The translations under genes were made by a program, and so were the position numbers. From NCBI GenBank assembly GCA_951802425.1, contig OX637794.1, positions 2,232,001 through 2,296,000 on the forward strand: a DNA stretch of 64,000 nucleotides, read 5' to 3'. The stretch is from Clavaria fumosa (lineage: Eukaryota; Basidiomycota; Agaricomycetes; Agaricales; Clavariaceae). Below the pieces are notes generated by a model. That model saw nothing but the letters and a program-made list of their open reading frames with translations, did not search any database and had not been told where the DNA came from. Shown piece after piece: positions 25,204 to 41,549 of this stretch. Position 1 is the first letter of the stretch; every line of letters begins with the position of its first letter.

Positions 25204-25933
25204 ATGCTGCGCTCTCCTACGTTGCATACGCTCTCGTCGGCATGTTCGACATCGTTCTTTCCAGCCTTTTGCGCAGGGCGAAGAGTCCTCTCCAAAAGGA
25301 TGTCTTCTGTCACCCCGCACAACCCGTTCCCTTACCCGACTAATAGCAAACCGACACCCTATCAAATATTCCACCTACCTTCCAGCACTTCTAAAATTGA
25401 CATTAAACAGCGTTGTAAGACCTGAATTATCCTGTCGTCGTGGTACATCCAACGTGTCTATGCAGATTTCGAACTGGTTCGTGTATACCATCCCGATTCG
25501 CCGTATTCTCGTGCTACGAAATGTGCCCCTGAGGTAGCGCGTCTCCGCTTCCATTCCATCACGTCGGCGTATGCTACGCTTCTTGGCAAAGACCACGCTT
25601 CAGTCGATGACGGTGCACCCGACGCCCAAGAACGCGCTAGGGCACACTGGAAGGCAACGAAAGTGAGGAGGTACGAATTCTTAGACGGCCACGGCGCCGA
25701 CGAGCACTGGAAAGACCGAATCCTTCTGGGTGCCGTCATATTGGTGAGCAAGTGGTCGATTGCTTGCCACCTTCAGCTGACAAGGGGACACGACGTAGAC
25801 GGGGATTGTGTTCGTAGTGCAAACCATGTGGACTCGGCGTCGTGCATTGGCACAAGTCGTTGCTGAAGGGCGACAGCGTTCTGATCCGGCGCAGGTGCGG
25901 CCAGAAACTGCTTCGAGCGCGAGAGACGAGTAG
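25204..25933 (+). CDS. Mitochondrial membrane J-domain protein (JID1/DNAJC30-like)
   Basis: Three exons (25204-25414, 25466-25743, 25799-25933) give 207 residues. The N-terminus (MLRSPTLHTLSSACSTSF, then basic residues) looks like a mitochondrial presequence. A J domain follows, with PYQIFHLPSSTS in helix I and the invariant HPD near residues 79-81 (VYHPDSPYSRA). One hydrophobic segment (about 155-175) lies near the C-terminus, followed by a basic tail. J-proteins stimulate Hsp70 ATPase. Topology resembles yeast Jid1 and animal DNAJC30, which are mitochondrial; that assignment is inference. The gene follows SPT6 on the same strand with about 110 bp between. Confidence 0.83.
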
Positions 25934-26620
25934 CTGTCAGGCGGAAAGTTGCTGCTCTCCGCTTGTATTCTATTTTCATTGGTGAGATCAATCGCCCCAC
26001 AATGTTCAATGAGGCACGTATGCTCTATGATCAACAGAACGATCATATATGCAGACGGACGCTTTCGGCGACCTGCTCTTCATCACATCATCACCGTTCT
26101 CATCCACCCATGTCACCCGGCGCGGACAATCTGGCATTATTCCTTGCGTCGCCAGCACATCCACACAGCCGCCGAACCCGATCTTTTGAGATTCGCCGAC
26201 GCGATTCGCTTTCGTTGTTGATTATGCTCTGTCTGGCACTTGAATAGTCTGGCAGATCCGCGTTGTGTCGTGATCTGTGTCACGAGGATACAGTTTGACA
26301 TGCGTCATTTCATTGATAGCTGAGGTTCTTCATCGGTTCTTACGGGAAAGGATTGCTCATAAGCCAGCCATTCGAGTACCATGGGCTTTCGCAATTTCGA
26401 AGACGCGCCATGTAGTAAATGATGTGTCCGCCCCTGTCATTGATGGTCATCCCGTCGAGGGCGACAGGTATCATGAGTTTGAAACGGACGTTTTCTTTCC
26501 GTCAACCCTCTCATATGAATCAAGCTTGTGCCGGAAGGGCATTAGCCATAGGTGCTCCGATCATTAAATGTCACGTGATTGTGGAGCGTGACCCCGCAGC
26601 ACGTACGACGACAGTCGACA
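25934..26620. other. Intergenic, no gene supported
   Basis: About 690 bp between the J-protein and the next membrane protein gene. Several short plus-strand frames are open, but none joins into a model or shows similarity. Confidence 0.45.
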
Positions 26621-27419
26621 ATGGTAACTACCATCGAGCTTGAAGACCTCTCTGCTGCATCCAAGAGTAAAGGGAATTCTATGGTGGGGGGCGCACTTTC
26701 TGAAGACCAGATAAGCGATCCGAGTCCCAAGGATGGTACAATTTCGTCATGGGCTTGGACTGTGTCTTCCATGTGCGTGCCGCTTGCCAAACTCGCGGCT
26801 ATGCCTATATGCTTATAGAGTCGGGGCTCCGTTGCGATAGACTTTTCTTGGCTGGAACAATCCTTGTGCTGCTCCCAAGGGTCACCCTCTTCGCCTCCCA
26901 AACATCTGATCAAAGTCGAGTTCAGCTCACTCCGCTCGAAGGTTTTCTTGCGCTCCACTTCGGTATCTGGCTAGTTGCGATTTCTTTGGCGCTTGTTCTC
27001 AATGTGTGTCTAATTTCTTACCTTATAACTCATGAGGTATCCACGAGTTCTTAGATTCCGCCTTCGTTACCTCTGACTTCGACGAGGTCGCGATCTCTTC
27101 CGACGCACCCCATTTTAAGTCCAGTGACGGGTGCAGGCCTTCTCACCTCCTTCCTGTCTTATAACACGACCAAAGTTGGCTCGTTGTCATTCATCGTTTT
27201 TCTTTTATCCGGGGTCATCGGTTTGTGGGGCCTATGGGTCGTAAGTTTCCTTTTTTATAATGTTGCTTTACCAAGTTACTCGCTCACACCTTGAAGGTGG
27301 TATTTGCAGGGCCCGGCTCAACTTCGAGCAAGACTGGGGCGGATAAACGCACTTCAGCGTTCATCTTTGGAAATAAAAGCGCTGCATCTGTCCAGAAGAA
27401 GGATTGGAAAAAGCGATGA
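26621..27419 (+). CDS. Small fungal membrane protein, function unknown
   Basis: Four exons (26621-26735, 26819-27003, 27055-27240, 27297-27419) give 202 residues. After an acidic soluble N-terminus come hydrophobic stretches [39 protein letters not shown], and [20 protein letters not shown], ending with a Lys-rich cytosolic tail ([16 protein letters not shown]). The pattern matches a small family I recall from many fungi without an assigned role. The first intron (83 bases) was chosen because it is the only one that keeps phase; a start at 26749 without exon 1 is possible. Confidence 0.72.
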
Positions 27420-27532
27420 AGGGGAAGGCTCTTTAGTCTTGGGTATACATTCATGGCGGATTTCGCGACAATGATACGCTCGATATCAAGGTCATATTCT
27501 GCACAGCAATGTTCGTTCATACAAGAACAAGA

Positions 27533-29724
<2,192 letters not shown>

Positions 29725-29820
29725 CCTTGTACCTAGGTTGGGTGGCTGATGTATAGGTGGAAAGGCTAAGGCCGAACGTGACAAATTACACAAATTACAT
29801 CTTATCTTATCGCACTAGTT
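29725..29820. promoter_or_regulatory. Bidirectional promoter, SRP54 / SPT8
   Basis: 96 bp between divergent start codons; both promoters must lie here or in the leaders. Confidence 0.5.
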
Positions 29821-32130
29821 ATGAACGCGAACGCGACAACCCCCAGCAGCTCTTCTGAAGACGAGGACCCACTGGCAGGTGACGGCCTAGAAGATATGGG
29901 TGACGAGGTGCGACCTCATCTCATTCTGCCCCCCAACCGCCGCTGAAGTATCACCAGGACACAGGAGATGACGAGGAAGACGAAGAAGAAGATGACGATG
30001 AACAGCCGCCCGCAATCGATAGTGCACGTCAGCAGTCTTCGACGCAGCGCAGTTCGAGCAAAGAACAGCTGGAATCACCTCCTCGGAAACGTGAGTCTGT
30101 TCGAAACCCGATTTGCCAATAGACCTCATCCACGTAAATTTATAGCGGTGGTTCTACAGAATCTCGCTCGAACTAGGTCTCCGGCGCAGGAACGCAGAGG
30201 CGCCCTGCTTTCATCCCTAGGAACATTATTTCCCCGAACCTACACAGTGGAAGCAATCTGTGCTCTCCCACACCCTGTAGCAACACATTCGTTGTCTGCT
30301 TCCTTTTGTATGACCCACTTGCTGACAGGTTCGGAAGATGGGTATATCCGCGACTACGATATCTTCTCTGCAGTGAATGGTAAAGTCTTCCTTACTGCAC
30401 CTCAGAGGCATCACTGCGGTGTTGTGGAAGGCATCATGAAAGCTGGACAAATTAGGTGTTGGTGGGAGAATCCAGCCCCTCTTCCTGGGGTTGATGGCCA
30501 CGTAGATGAGCCTGCGCTGGCCCCAGTTTACAGTATGGTTATGCAGTCGGATGCGCTTTGGATGCTCGCAGGGTCTGATGTGAGCATTTTCCCAGTTGAA
30601 ACTGCGATGTTATGCTGACTTCCTCTGGAGGCTGGAATAATCAATCTATTTACTGTCCGTCACGATCCGGGTCGTCTCTGTCATGTCATGAGCGGTCATC
30701 GCAGACCAGTATCTGCTATGTGCATGCAACATGACGAGAAAGGCTTCTTCAGTGCGAGTTGGGATGGCGAAGCGTTGGTAATTTAACTAATCAGCATCTT
30801 TTGTTGTTTAGCAGCTGACTCGCTTTTGGGAAGCAATGGGACTTGAACACTGGCCAAGTTGTCCGCAACTTTACGGCTCACGGGGCCCAGCTAGCTGCAA
30901 TTGCGCTTAAGCCCTTGAATACTGGGTACCCGGGAGCATCCCAGCCTGTCACGTATAAATCTCAAACCCAGCCCTCGCAATTGCCGCCCGAACCGGATTC
31001 CTCCTCACTGACCCAGCCAATAAGCGAGGCGAAGGATCAAGGCCCCGTATCACAATTTGGATCCAAGTACACAACCGAAACCCTACAATCGAATCAATCA
31101 AATCCCGAGCCGACTTTCCCATCAATTCCCCCAAGTACTCAACAAGATGTGGATGGAAAATCTGACATTTCCTTCGATCCTTTGTTCGATGATGAAGACG
31201 GCGAAGGCGAGGCAGACGAAAATGATTCCGTCCCACCTAAACTGGACAATTTGGACACATTCATGCAATCTTCGAATAATCCATTGGCGGTGCCATCACC
31301 GTCTGCGCCTCCATATACCCCACGAAGTGCCCAAGCCCGCTCTTTTCTTCCCCCAAAAAATGCTCCACCCCTCCTTGATCTCCCTGGTTATGCGACCTTC
31401 TCACCTGATATTCTCATGACAGCCTCCATCGATGGTCAAGTAATTCTGTGGGATAGAAGAGTGAGTAGTAGCGGTGGAACGAGTCGCGGAGGTGTGGGTC
31501 GTCTGTGGATGAGTGACAAAACTCCTCCATGGTGCTTGTCAGTACGTGACGTCTTTGTTCTTTCTCCGGTTTTTGTAGTGATCTCAAGTAATTTAAGGCG
31601 TGCTGGTCTGCAGACGGCGGTCAGATCTATGCCGGGAGGAGGAACGGTACGGTTGATGTGTGGGACGTACGACAAATAGGGGTCGTCAACGACACTCCAA
31701 AACTACTGAAGACGCTAAGAAATCCGATCAGCGGCGGTGCCGTGAGCTGTGTCGTGGCGTTTCCAGACTCGCGGCACATCGCATGGTCGGTTAACGTCAT
31801 CGTCTGTTTTGCCAACCTCAAAATTACGTTTCTAGTGCCTCGACCGACAACATTCGGTTATGGAACGTCGCCGAGGCGGGTCAGATGGACAGCATCGGGA
31901 AGGCGAGAAGCGGCGTCCAATTCAAAATCATCCCTGGTCATCACGGTGGAAACATTTCACAGATGCGTGAGTTTATACCCTGCGCCCTTGAAGCTTACAG
32001 TATTTGGCTGACGTCATGTTGAGTTGTGGATCCTTTGGCTCGCTTTCTCATCAGCGCGAGTAGCAATCGAGGGTGGCATGGGGATTCCACCCGAACGGTA
32101 TTCGTACACGATGTGAAGCATATCAAATGA
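29821..32130 (+). CDS. SPT8: SAGA complex WD40 subunit SPT8
   Basis: Eight exons (29821-29907, 29958-30090, 30146-30579, 30631-30777, 30834-31541, 31598-31785, 31836-31966, 32024-32130) give 644 residues. An acidic N-terminus leads into WD-type blades, among them MTHLLTGSEDGYIRDYDIFS, GHRRPVSAMCMQHDE, WDLNTGQVVRNF, ILMTASIDGQVILWDRR, GRRNGTVDVWDVRQ and STDNIRLWNVAE. A Ser/Pro/Asp-rich insertion of about 130 residues sits between blades. These features and the length match SPT8, the SAGA subunit that helps deliver TBP to promoters. It lies within 10 kb of SPT6. Confidence 0.92.
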
Positions 32131-34090
32131 AATCATATCCGGACCGATCAGATATGCATATGGGAACGAGAAGGGAGCACCGCCGTGGATCTTCACAGAG
32201 CCAACAACACGTTCCAGCAAGTTACTATAATAACTAGGCGTAAAGTGGAAACGGGGACTTGGCGTCCAGCACCCTCGGTTTCCTTTAATGATACTTTGAT
32301 CGGTTGGACACACCTGCGGAAGAACCCTTGCCAAGCAGAGAAGGGAAAGTCCGTATACCGAGACTTCGGTCGAGTGGCAGTTCGCTTTTCGGGAGCACCT
32401 TCTCCTCCTACTCCTACAACCGAAAGGGAGACTTTGGCTTGAGCAATGCTAACAATCACACTCGTACCAAAACGCCATGTCGCCTTGTGCCATCGATTGC
32501 TTCGTCGGCCTTCATGGACTTGCACTTTACTCTAGCCGTCGAATCGCATTCTATGAATATCTCGCCCTCAGAAGGAAATCGAACCGCTATTCCCGAACGC
32601 TTTCACAGTATCGCAGAACGCCGTCTTTGGGGTTGTCTTGTTTCCATACTCCGTGTTCATGAGACTTTGCAGGCTTGACCCCGAAGTATAAGGGTTACAC
32701 GTAAGTCTGCCGGCCAAATTGTCTCGTCACCTATCAGCGCTATGCTTTCCACTGAGCCAGGATATGTCGGCGACGATGACGCTCTGTTTTTCCGTCAAGT
32801 TCACGGAAGGAGAGTGAATGCCATGAACGAACGGTACTTACTTCCAGCAGATGAGGACGAGATTAAAGTGCGCCTTCCAGACTTGTCTTACCGCCCCGAT
32901 ATTGATTAAGTTGTCCCAGCGCTTCGAGCTTCAACATCGGCTTTTTCAATTTATATTTGGCGGAAACAATTATGTTACGCCTGTGAAAGGCGTCTTGAAA
33001 GGGGCAGAACCTCGTCGAATATTAGACCTTGGGTCTGGTGGAGGCTCGTGGTAAGAGGGCGTCGTGGACTCGGCCACCTTCGAAGCTGAGGATAGGGTGA
33101 TAGGGCAATTGAAATGGCCGATGAATTTTGCCAAGCTGAGGTCATCGGGGTGGACCTTGCTCCAATTCAACCAAAGTAACTCCGTTTTTCCCTGGACTTC
33201 GGACTGCCCTGATGACTCGTGGAGTAGGATGGTGCCCCCGAACTGCAGGTACGTCACCTTCGACGTCACCCAACATGTGCGACGCTCCAACGCTTTTAAT
33301 CCCAGTTTCGAGCTGTTCGATGTGGACCAAGGCGAGCTTCCCTATCCCGACAACTATTTCGATCTCGTGCACGCTCGGTGCATACATGCTGGGGTGAGGA
33401 CGGGCCTGCCTGGACTACAACCGAGGCGCTTGTCAAGCCGACTGATTTGGGATCCCTTACCCAGGTCCACGACTACCCTCGCCTTCTCCGCGAGATCGGC
33501 CGTGTGCTCCGCCCAGGAGGGCTTGCCCTGCTCATCGAGTTCGATCTGCGCCCTCGCGCAAGCAGCATACGCCGCCTGCCCACGACAGTGGCTCACTCTG
33601 TGTCTCGCCCTTACTCTCGTGTCGCCTTGCATGCGCCGGGTTGGTTCGCCTTGTGGGACACATACAGCATGTGCCTCAAGGCACGGCGCATCGACGTCGA
33701 GGTCCCGCGAAAACTCGGGCAGCTGCTGGCCGCGTCGGGGAGGTTCGACGAGATCGTCCGGGATAAGGTAGACATCCCCGTCGGTTTCCATCTCAAAGGT
33801 GCGTGTGCCAGTTGTCGGAGGGATACCGGGACACAACCGCCTATCTATCTCTGTTGACCGATCAACTCTGAAGTGCTACGTTTGGTATAGACGACTTGAC
33901 GCTGACAATCGGGCAGCTGGCATGGATGGGATATGACCTCCAGTTGCCTAGCATGAAGCCTCTCTTTTTATCGTCGGGTATCGCGGCTTGGAAGGTGGAT
34001 GCTCTGGTTCAAGACGCGCAAAGAGATTTATATAACCCCTCCATCCACCCTTCAAGTAGACTGTATGTTGTACATGGTCAGAAAGTTTGA
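32127..34090 (+). CDS. SAM-dependent methyltransferase (LaeA-like fold)
   Basis: Exons 32127-32220, 32323-32631, 32673-32700, 32738-32867, 32911-33050, 33104-33175, 33228-33248, 33306-33393, 33465-33798 and 33891-34090 join in phase to 471 residues. Core motifs are clear: RILDLGSGGGSWAIEMA (motif I), EVIGVDLAPIQP (motif II), LPYPDNYFDLVHAR (post-II) and LLREIGRVLRPGGLALLIE (motif III). The N-terminal part (SSYSYNRKGDFGLSNANN, then DDDALFFRQVHGRRVNAMNE) fits a family common in Agaricomycetes, with unknown substrate. The 5' end is uncertain: the proposed ATG overlaps the SPT8 stop, and introns of 37 and 41 bases are unusually short. Regulatory roles like LaeA are only inference. Confidence 0.8.
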
Positions 34091-34426
34091 GAGTCGAGCA
34101 TTGAACGTTGAATGCCAAAACTGTACCGGCTGTACCGGGCAGCTAAGCGCCGTGCGCGTGTGCAGCGTGAACGCACAGATATAGCTACAAGCAATTGTAT
34201 TGCCTCCGTTTGAAGTACAGCAGCTGGTAACGACCTACATAATCCTACTACGCAACCATCTGCGAGTATGGGGAACGACCCACGGGGCAAGACAAGGATG
34301 ATTTGACGAACATATGGCATGAGTGGCATGGATTGACAGATCACTTAAAGGAAAGGGTGACTCGAAAATACCTTCGCTCCGCGATGGGAAATGACACATC
34401 AAAGAAATTCTTCGACCACACTAGTT
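34091..34426. other. Intergenic spacer between convergent genes
   Basis: About 335 bp between the methyltransferase stop and the PAB1 stop; no gene seen, probably 3' untranslated sequence of both. Confidence 0.5.
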
Positions 34427-36831
<2,405 letters not shown>

Positions 36832-37393
36832 ATCTTGATGTGTATTACGGATATGCAAAATTCTGATTTTCTGTGTCTTTTTTTTGTTTGGCTTTTCTCT
36901 TTCCTTCCTTATGGATAAGTAGGTCGTTACTGCTTTGTACTTTTTCTATGACTGCATGTTTTGGCTGGTGAATGAAAAACACTGCAAGAGATGACGGTGA
37001 TGTGGCTTACACAGAGGCAACAAGCAACCGCTTTATAATAAAAGGATTTTCTGGATTTTTTAGGACGTTTTTGTCTGTGACAATGTCAAGTCGTCGTGAG
37101 CCATGACTGCCACTGGGGAGTGAGGAGAGGGACCAACCTTTTAGATGATGGTAGGTTGCGAAAAGGGAGCTAGCCAGCGGATAGCGCCTTAATAATGGCG
37201 TTTCAAACTCAGCCCATTGTGGTCTGTGCCCAGCGCGGCTGTGGCTGTAGGGTGGGATGATAATTCGGGCGATACAAGGTACGTACGGTACAGAGCAGGA
37301 CATATGACAAGAAAACGGTCCACAATCAGAGAGGTAGAGAAAGAGTCGTCATCAGCAGCCCGTACATCTACCCCATCACTGAACAAAAGCATC
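36832..37393 (-). promoter_or_regulatory. PAB1 upstream region with an A-rich leader tract
   Basis: This 560 bp region separates PAB1 from SCAMP. On the transcribed strand, just upstream of the PAB1 start, the sequence contains an A8 run (plus-strand T run near 36877-36885) and further A-rich sequence. PABP genes in other eukaryotes use oligo(A) in their leaders for autoregulation; here that role is inference. Confidence 0.4.
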
Positions 37394-38750
37394 TCATCCG
37401 CGAGTGAAATAAGCTTTGGCGCCATGTGAGGCCAATTCTGACTTTGCCTGTATAATAATAGCGTCGTCATCTTGAGGTACGAGGACGAGAAGCACGACAG
37501 ACAACCCACCTTCTCCATTGAATGACCAGCAGCGTTGTGGTGGCCCCATATCTGACACACGGATATAGTTGAGACAACTATCTAGACATACAAAGGACAA
37601 GAGTTTACCTGTCGGAAATAGAAGGCATTGCCCAAGCCTTGTACGACCCATCCCACCGTGGCCACGGTACCTAGGACCCCGGCCACAATAGCCTTCCTTG
37701 CGTATGACTGTATGGTCTGAATCAAGCCCGCGGAGCCAGTACTGCGCCGCGTGTCAGCGAGCCTCGGGAACCATATGTGAACCTTTACCTTGGGACACCA
37801 ATGACCCTGATGTTCGAAAGCTGAGTCTCGGCAAAAGAAGCGGAGGCCATGATGTACGTCAACACTTACATGTATATGCTGAACAGGAGGTGGAATCCTC
37901 CAAAGAGGAAATACAGGTCTTGTGAATGCGTCAAACGGTTTCGCAAACCATACTGATCAAATTGTTGTGATCAACTTACAGTAATATAATGATTGCTCCT
38001 GATTTGGGTACCAGGGGCAAAGTCAACATTCTGTGATGTTGTGCAAGGTAATCTCACTTTCATGTAACCGTTATAGATCGGCCTGGGAGGACTTTAGTGT
38101 ATAGGAGAGTACGAAAGAGAGGAGACTTTACCGGTACCACAAAAGAAATGAGGCGAGTGGAATGATGATGAGGTATCTGAGCCAAGGGGGTCAGGTTCCG
38201 TAAAGCATCGCGTGAGAATGAGCAACGTACCCTATACTGCCACCCAGGTCCCGCCCACCATCAGGGGAACCAGAGAGAAGTACGAAGATGCAAGCTACCA
38301 TGTTTACGACTAGAGTGACGAAGAGCACGAGCCAAAGTTGATAGAGGCGAGTGATCAAAGGCCGAGACGCCTCGGGGATCTCATCCGCTATGGAATGAAA
38401 TATCAAAGGGAAACCTATTCGTTATGAAATGCTGAGCTTGAGCGACGATGGAGAACCATGAAATAGGAGAAGGCAAAGACGCACATGGGGGCCAATTCTT
38501 ATTGCCAACCTTTCTAAAGCGTTCTATTTTGGCGTTAAGGTCTTCCTGTTGTCGTTGTAAGTTCTGCTCCCTTTCGTTTAGTTCTCGCTCTCGTGCCCGC
38601 AGTTGGATATTGTCGTCCTTCCGCAGGTCCTTTGGGTCCTCGAAAGGATTTGTGTCCAGCGTTGAACTGAAGGGGTTTTGACTGTGGTCGACTGAGGATA
38701 GAAATTGGTGAGATTGAGCGATGCATTTATACCAATAACAACGCACCCAT
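37394..38750 (-). CDS. Secretory carrier membrane protein (SCAMP)
   Basis: Eleven exons (38750-38747, 38691-38485, 38414-38231, 38176-38132, 38082-38058, 37998-37980, 37918-37870, 37806-37789, 37741-37609, 37551-37510, 37447-37394) give 259 residues. The N-terminus has two NPF motifs (residues 7-9 and 16-18), which bind EH-domain endocytic proteins. A coiled coil (RARERELNEREQNLQRQ) follows, then the conserved NWPP and four hydrophobic spans separated by the SCAMP signature YNGYMKEQSLYY and GGFHLLFSIYM. SCAMPs cycle between Golgi, endosomes and plasma membrane. The first coding exon is only four bases (ATG plus G), and three more are 18-25 bases. Confidence 0.93.
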
Positions 38751-39445
38751 GGATAGTTCTATTTGTCGTGAGTAAACGTCGATGTAGATGATGAGTTTTG
38801 AGGCAGAGCTGTCCTGCTGGCCGCAAAGAGCCGTCAACAACAAGATGCGGCTGTGCTAGATGCGGTGTTGTGATGTGTTGTTGTTGGGCAACATGTGACA
38901 TCAGATGCCGAAAGTTACCGTTTTGATGGCCGAACCAATGCCGAACTTACTTAATGCGGTAACCACTTTGCCTTACACGCTCATTCTCACCACTGCGGCC
39001 ATCTTGTCACCATCTTGTCGCCATCTTGTGTCCTCCCATCGACGGGTAAAGCGTTTGTGAACACAGACCAGAAACAAAAAATAAATAAATGTTTAAGCTA
39101 TGGCATTGCCACCACGGCGGAGGCTATCAATGCACGAAAACGAACGAGTATATAAGAAAGAATCCTCCGAGCAGCTTCTCTACTTAACCTCTTCTTCCCC
39201 TCTTCTCTTACCCACACACACACACACCCTTTCTCCGCCATCTCCTTTCGAATTCTGAGTCCCCAACCACCCAAATCCCTTTCCATTCATTCTGTTTCTA
39301 CTCACCTTCTGACCCTCGACCGCTCCTTGATCGCATTTTAGCCGCTCTTTAAATACGCACTCGAACACTCTGTCAACTCGTTCTCGAACAACCCCCCAAA
39401 TCCCTCCGCGCCCGCCAGACGAACACATTTGACGCCCCTGCAGTT
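38751..39445. promoter_or_regulatory. Divergent upstream region, SCAMP / secreted barrel protein
   Basis: About 700 bp without a gene. TATATAA at 39149-39155 sits about 290 bp before the plus-strand start and is followed by a long C/T-rich tract (39175-39440) typical of strongly expressed fungal genes. A short CA repeat lies near 39212-39228. Confidence 0.5.
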
Positions 39446-40032
39446 ATGCTTACCCTGTTCTCGTTTGTTTTTCTCTTCCTCGCTACTCTCTCCGCCATCT
39501 CTAGCCCTCTGCCTGAACCGGTGCCAGCCGTTGCAGCAGTGGCCTCTTCTGGTCTCAATTACGGCCAGTCAGTCATATCGACCTTATACACTGTTTCGTC
39601 AACGCCGCTCACTCGTTCCTGTAGAGCCACTTGGTTCACGCAGAACAACAATCCTGGGGCATGCGGGATCGTCCACTCTGATAATGCCTTCATCGGAGCC
39701 TTGGGTAGGTCTTCTTTGCCCTGCCTCGTATGCCGGTCTGGTCGTTCGATTGTTTACGCTGTCCACTAGACTATCGCCGCTACAGTCGAACACAGTGTGG
39801 CAAGCGCATCCAGATCACGAACCAGAATGACAGAAGCAAGTCCATTATTATCACAGTCCAGGACGATTGCCCCACCTGCGTCAACAAAGATCACATCGAC
39901 CTCTCCGTCGGTGCCTTTGAGGCTCTTGCCCCGTTGGGGCGGGGCGTGGTGCCAAGTAACACCATCTCATCCCAACATCATTCCACCTGAAACTCACTCC
40001 ATTTTTGCACAGTCGTCTGGCAATTCCTGTGA
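39446..40032 (+). CDS. Secreted RlpA-like double-psi beta-barrel protein
   Basis: Four exons (39446-39567, 39625-39704, 39770-39955, 40013-40032) give 135 residues. Residues 1-20 form a signal peptide (MLTLFSFVFLFLATLSAISS). The mature part has the barwin/RlpA-like pattern: ATWFTQNNNPGACG, then TQCGKRIQI, DDCPTCVNKDHIDLS and AFEALAPLGRGVVPIVW, with four or more cysteines. Such proteins are small, secreted and linked to cell-wall binding, papain inhibition or expansin-like activity. The last exon has only 20 bases and is needed to complete the conserved VPIVWQF end; reading through instead would replace it with an unrelated tail. Confidence 0.88.
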
Positions 40033-41549
40033 TCTTGACTTCCGCCCACATTCACTCTCGCCATCTTCTCTAGCGACACCTTCTTCGATTTTGCCTGACT
40101 TGACATTGATATACGAGTCCACCGCAGCGCGGCAAAGAACAACGGCAGTGAACAGCAGAAGGAGAAGAGCCGAGATATGCTGGTCTAGCTCCCCAGCGGA
40201 GAACATACACGCTTTCCCTCGTTTGGTCTGTTCCTCATTCGCAGGTTATATGTTTGATGGTTTGCACGCTGTCTTCCTGTACTCTTTATTAACAACTTTC
40301 TCTCGTTGCGCACGGTCTCAGCGGCCTGTGGTCGCTGCTGCTCGGTTTCTTTTCTCCTGTATCCCTTGCGTAGGCACTATGGAATTGTTGATTGTGATGC
40401 GACCATGTATGCCTGATGGAATTCTCTCGTACACGCATCTGAGTAACCCGACCAATTCGGAAGGGCCTCAGACCATGCTGCGTTCCTCTGGATTGGGTGA
40501 CCTGCTGCTGTCATCTACCCTGCAGAAACAGATCTATTTGGCAACGCACGTTGGTTCCAACTCCTGGAAAGACAGGACCGTCCGTTAACTTTGCCCTGCA
40601 TCCTCCTTTGGCGATAGCTGCATTTGTTTTGGCTTCCCTGCCATATGCTCGTTCCTCCAAGTAGGCTAGGGCAGTTCAACACAGCGATTTTGCAAGGAAT
40701 ATGGTGCTGGCGGAAATGATAGGTGGCGGGTCACTACGCGCGGCCCAACGTTCGCTTCCGTCCCTCTCGTAGCTGTCGATTTTGGAGAGGCTTTTCTGAC
40801 TCAAGATTCCTGATTTATCCACAAGTTCGCAAAATGCATCCATTATGTGCCATTGCCACCAACATTACCCCGTCGCTGGGCATATCGGTGCCGGGGTTTC
40901 GTGGTGTCTTGAATGCTGTGCCTTCTCTCATGCCATCTAGTAGCCCGCCATGCGCTGCCAGGGCTTCAACCTCTCCCAGGGCATTTCCAGCGACGCATGA
41001 TGTATAGAAAGCGCGGCGTCAAAATCGGTCCGAAGTCGGATATACGAATGTATCGCATCCTCAACAGCTTGGAGCAGGGCGAATGATGCTCAAGCGACTC
41101 ATGTCAGTTGAAATGCCCTGGTTAAGCCAAAATTCATCAGACAGGGAAGGCGCGGCGTGCCATCGGAGTTCACGCAATGATTAATGATGCCTCACAGTGT
41201 ACTGTAAGTTGCCGAGGGCTTGGGATGGGCGTTTTCAACTGAAATATGCACATTTTCCACGAGTGAAGAGGTTAAGGCCAAGGACGACTACTCCAGTTCG
41301 TACAGTCAGGTTTGTCACAACGGCCGACACTTGAAAAACCTGTGGAAAACCTGGGAATCTGGTTGAGTTTGCCTGCCTGTGTTGATCGGATTTTCGCACT
41401 CCAATCGGTTAGACCAAGAGACCTTATGTTGCATAAAGATGCAGAAGTCGCGCCCAACTCCTGGCTGAAGAATTTCCGCCACGCCAAGGTCTCGGTTGCG
41501 CCACCGCCGATCCGGGCGATCACGTGTTATCGCGCACCCGTCTCGTCGA
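40033..41549. other. Intergenic, no gene supported
   Basis: About 1.5 kb. A plus-strand frame that is open in the secreted-protein gene continues to about 40588, but it is the wrong frame for that gene and shows no similarity. The rest holds only short fragments; it probably contains the 3' untranslated region and the next promoter. Confidence 0.45.

Noticed and set aside
33064..33771. 235-codon plus-strand frame in the methyltransferase gene
   Set aside because: Out of frame with the SAM-binding motifs and runs through introns; the correct exons use another frame.
39797..40588. 263-codon plus-strand frame overlapping the secreted barrel protein
   Set aside because: It is in a different frame from the conserved exons, has no similarity, and its second half lies in what should be 3' untranslated sequence.
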